From the NCBI RefSeq assembly GCF_036240795.1, contig NZ_CP108454.1, positions 7,686,001 to 7,750,000 of the forward strand: 64,000 bases of DNA, read 5' to 3'. Every line of letters starts with the position of its first letter. The first letter of the stretch is position 1. The notes under the pieces are model-generated. The model was not told where the DNA came from, made no database searches, and saw only the letters and a list, made by a program, of their open reading frames with translations. The stretch comes from Streptomyces sp. NBC_01268 (lineage in GTDB: Bacteria; Actinomycetota; Actinomycetes; Streptomycetales; Streptomycetaceae). Positions 62,640 to 64,000 of this stretch are shown here, one piece after another. The position numbers and the translations under genes were made by a program.

Positions 62640-64000
62640 GCGATCCCCGCGGCCGCGGCGTGATCTGGCTGGGCTCCCCGGCCTTCCCCGAGGCGGCCCG
62701 CACCGCCCTCGCGGACGAGCAGCTGCGCGCCAACCTGAAGCGGGCCACCGGCACGATCCGCGACAAGCGGCTCGCGGTGGCGGCCGAGCTGGACGACTGG
62801 GAGGAGCTGCGCGAGTCCGCCGCCGCGATCAAGAAGCGCGTCTCGCGCCACCTGGACCGCTACCTGCTGGAACTGGAAGCCTCGGTCACCGCGGCGGGCG
62901 GTACCGTCCACTGGGCCGCCGACGCGGCCGAGGCCAACCGCATCGTCACCGAACTCGTCCGCGCCACCGGCGAGTCGGAGGTCGTCAAGGTCAAGTCCAT
63001 GGCCACCCAGGAGATCGGCCTCAACGAACACCTCGCCGAGGCCGGCATCACCGCCTACGAGACCGACCTGGCCGAGCTCATCGTCCAGCTCGGCGACGAC
63101 CGGCCCTCCCACATCCTGGTCCCCGCGATCCACAAGAACCGCACCGAGGTCCGCGACCTGTTCGCCGCCGAGATGGGCCACTGGGGGCAGCCCGCCCCCG
63201 AGCACCTGAGCGACGACCCCCGTGAACTCGCCGAGGCCGCGCGCCTGCACCTGCGGGAGAAGTTCCTCACCGCGAAGGTCGCCGTCTCCGGCGCCAACTT
63301 CGCCGTCGCCGACACCGGAACCGTGATGGTCGTCGAGTCGGAGGGCAACGGCCGCATGTGCCTCACCCTGCCCGAGACCCTCATCACCGTCATGGGCATC
63401 GAGAAGGTGATCCCCACCTGGCAGGACCTGGAGGTGTTCCTGCAACTCCTGCCCCGCTCCTCCACCGGCGAGCGCATGAACCCCTACACCTCGACCTGGA
63501 CCGGAACGACCGAGGGCGACGGCCCTCGGGACTTCCATCTCGTCCTGCTCGACAACGGCCGCACCGACACACTCGCCGACGAGACCGGCCGCCAGGCACT
63601 CGCCTGCATCCGCTGCTCGGCCTGCCTCAACGTCTGCCCCGTCTTCGAACGCACCGGCGGCCACGCCTACGGTTCCGTCTATCCCGGGCCCATCGGCGCC
63701 GTCCTCACCCCCCAGCTCGTCGGCATCGAGAACGCTGCTTCCCTCCCCTTCGCCTCCACCCTGTGCGGAGCCTGCTACGACGCCTGTCCCGTCAAGATCA
63801 ACATCCCGGAGGTCCTCACCCACCTCCGCGCCGAGGCCGTCGAGGCGAAAGGCAGGACATCCGCCGAAGCACTCGCCATGAAAGCGGCGGCCACCGTCCT
63901 CGACTCACCCCGCCTGCTCGCCACCGCGCAACGCGCCGCCGCCCTCGGCGGCAGGGTGCTCGGGCGGAACGGGCGCATCGGCCGCCTGCCGGGACCGCTC
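62636..64000 (+). CDS. lutB: L-lactate utilisation iron-sulfur protein LutB (3' end outside window)
   Basis: GTG at 62636 with AAGGAG opens a frame of at least 455 residues, close to the usual LutB/YkgF length of about 470-490. The N-terminal LUD domain includes SEVVKVKSMATQEIGLNEHL, PAIHKNRTEVRDLFAAEMG and GANFAVADTGTVMVVESEGN. Two cysteine clusters bind [4Fe-4S]: CIRCSACLNVCPVF and CGACYDACPVK. It overlaps lutA by 4 nt. A lutC gene would be expected just beyond the right edge. Confidence 0.94.
   Translation, partial: MSDPRGRGVIWLGSPAFPEAARTALADEQLRANLKRATGTIRDKRLAVAAELDDWEELRESAAAIKKRVSRHLDRYLLELEASVTAAGGTVHWAADAAEANRIVTELVRATGESEVVKVKSMATQEIGLNEHLAEAGITAYETDLAELIVQLGDDRPSHILVPAIHKNRTEVRDLFAAEMGHWGQPAPEHLSDDPRELAEAARLHLREKFLTAKVAVSGANFAVADTGTVMVVESEGNGRMCLTLPETLITVMGIEKVIPTWQDLEVFLQLLPRSSTGERMNPYTSTWTGTTEGDGPRDFHLVLLDNGRTDTLADETGRQALACIRCSACLNVCPVFERTGGHAYGSVYPGPIGAVLTPQLVGIENAASLPFASTLCGACYDACPVKINIPEVLTHLRAEAVEAKGRTSAEALAMKAAATVLDSPRLLATAQRAAALGGRVLGRNGRIGRLPGPL

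Overview
The window is high-GC DNA with strong third-position G/C bias, frequent GTG/TTG starts, ATGA and GTGA start/stop overlaps, and actinomycete families such as streptophobe, DUF5819+HTTM, XRE-DUF5753 and SpoIIE-type phosphatases. It is almost certainly Streptomyces chromosome. I see no rRNA, tRNA, CRISPR array, intact transposase or phage module. It looks like a catabolic and regulatory accessory stretch with many small deletion scars and decayed gene fragments.

Layout. 1-6158 (all minus): a probable six-gene operon of GntR regulator, small two-cluster ferredoxin, sulfonate-type ABC transporter (lipoprotein with a NosL-like tail, permease, ATPase) and an AprA-like flavoprotein cut by the left edge. 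6300-8830: a MarR remnant, a divergent DUF1326/DUF2182 pair and a frameshifted metallo-beta-lactamase-fold gene. 8860-14247: a TrmB/LuxR-type regulator divergent from a very large secreted subtilase with an Asp-box region. 14435-17436: pntAB transhydrogenase. 17547-19827: a coupled three-gene set of 2OG-Fe(II) oxygenase, unknown protein and GT2/GT27-like glycosyltransferase. 20037-22953: a lectin remnant, a GNAT gene and two opposed genes that both lost their 5' ends. 23131-31315: MMPL exporter, streptophobe protein, OmpR-type two-component system and a GAF-SpoIIE-HATPase phosphatase. 31373-35790: DUF1232 protein, membrane SpoIIE phosphatase, GH15 enzyme and a small secreted protein. 36156-39459: HTTM and DUF5819 proteins and a DUF3494 ice-binding-type protein. 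40053-42208: an XRE-DUF5753 regulator and a second TrmB/LuxR-type regulator.

42739-64000 is the sugar-catabolism half. It holds an AraFGH-like ABC transporter, a GH2-like pseudogene, a secreted GH59 (galactocerebrosidase-type) enzyme with a ricin-type lectin tail, and a secreted GH95 alpha-L-fucosidase with a ricin-type tail. Next come a FadR-type regulator and a ribose-type ABC transporter (minus), then a divergent plus-strand operon of FAH hydrolase, L-fuconate dehydratase, SDR, aldo/keto reductase, lutA and lutB.

Together the last part reads as an L-fucose utilisation locus. GH95 releases L-fucose, the ABC transporter imports it, and a non-phosphorylating route gives pyruvate plus L-lactate, which LutAB would oxidise. 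Palindromes with the core CATC(C/G)GATG lie at both divergent promoters, and relaxed copies lie upstream of the GH95 gene, pointing to one regulon probably run by the FadR-family protein. The two divergent promoters also share a 14-bp block. The best candidates for new biology are this regulon, the NosL-tailed sulfonate-type lipoprotein next to AprAB-like redox proteins, and the oxygenase/glycosyltransferase set.
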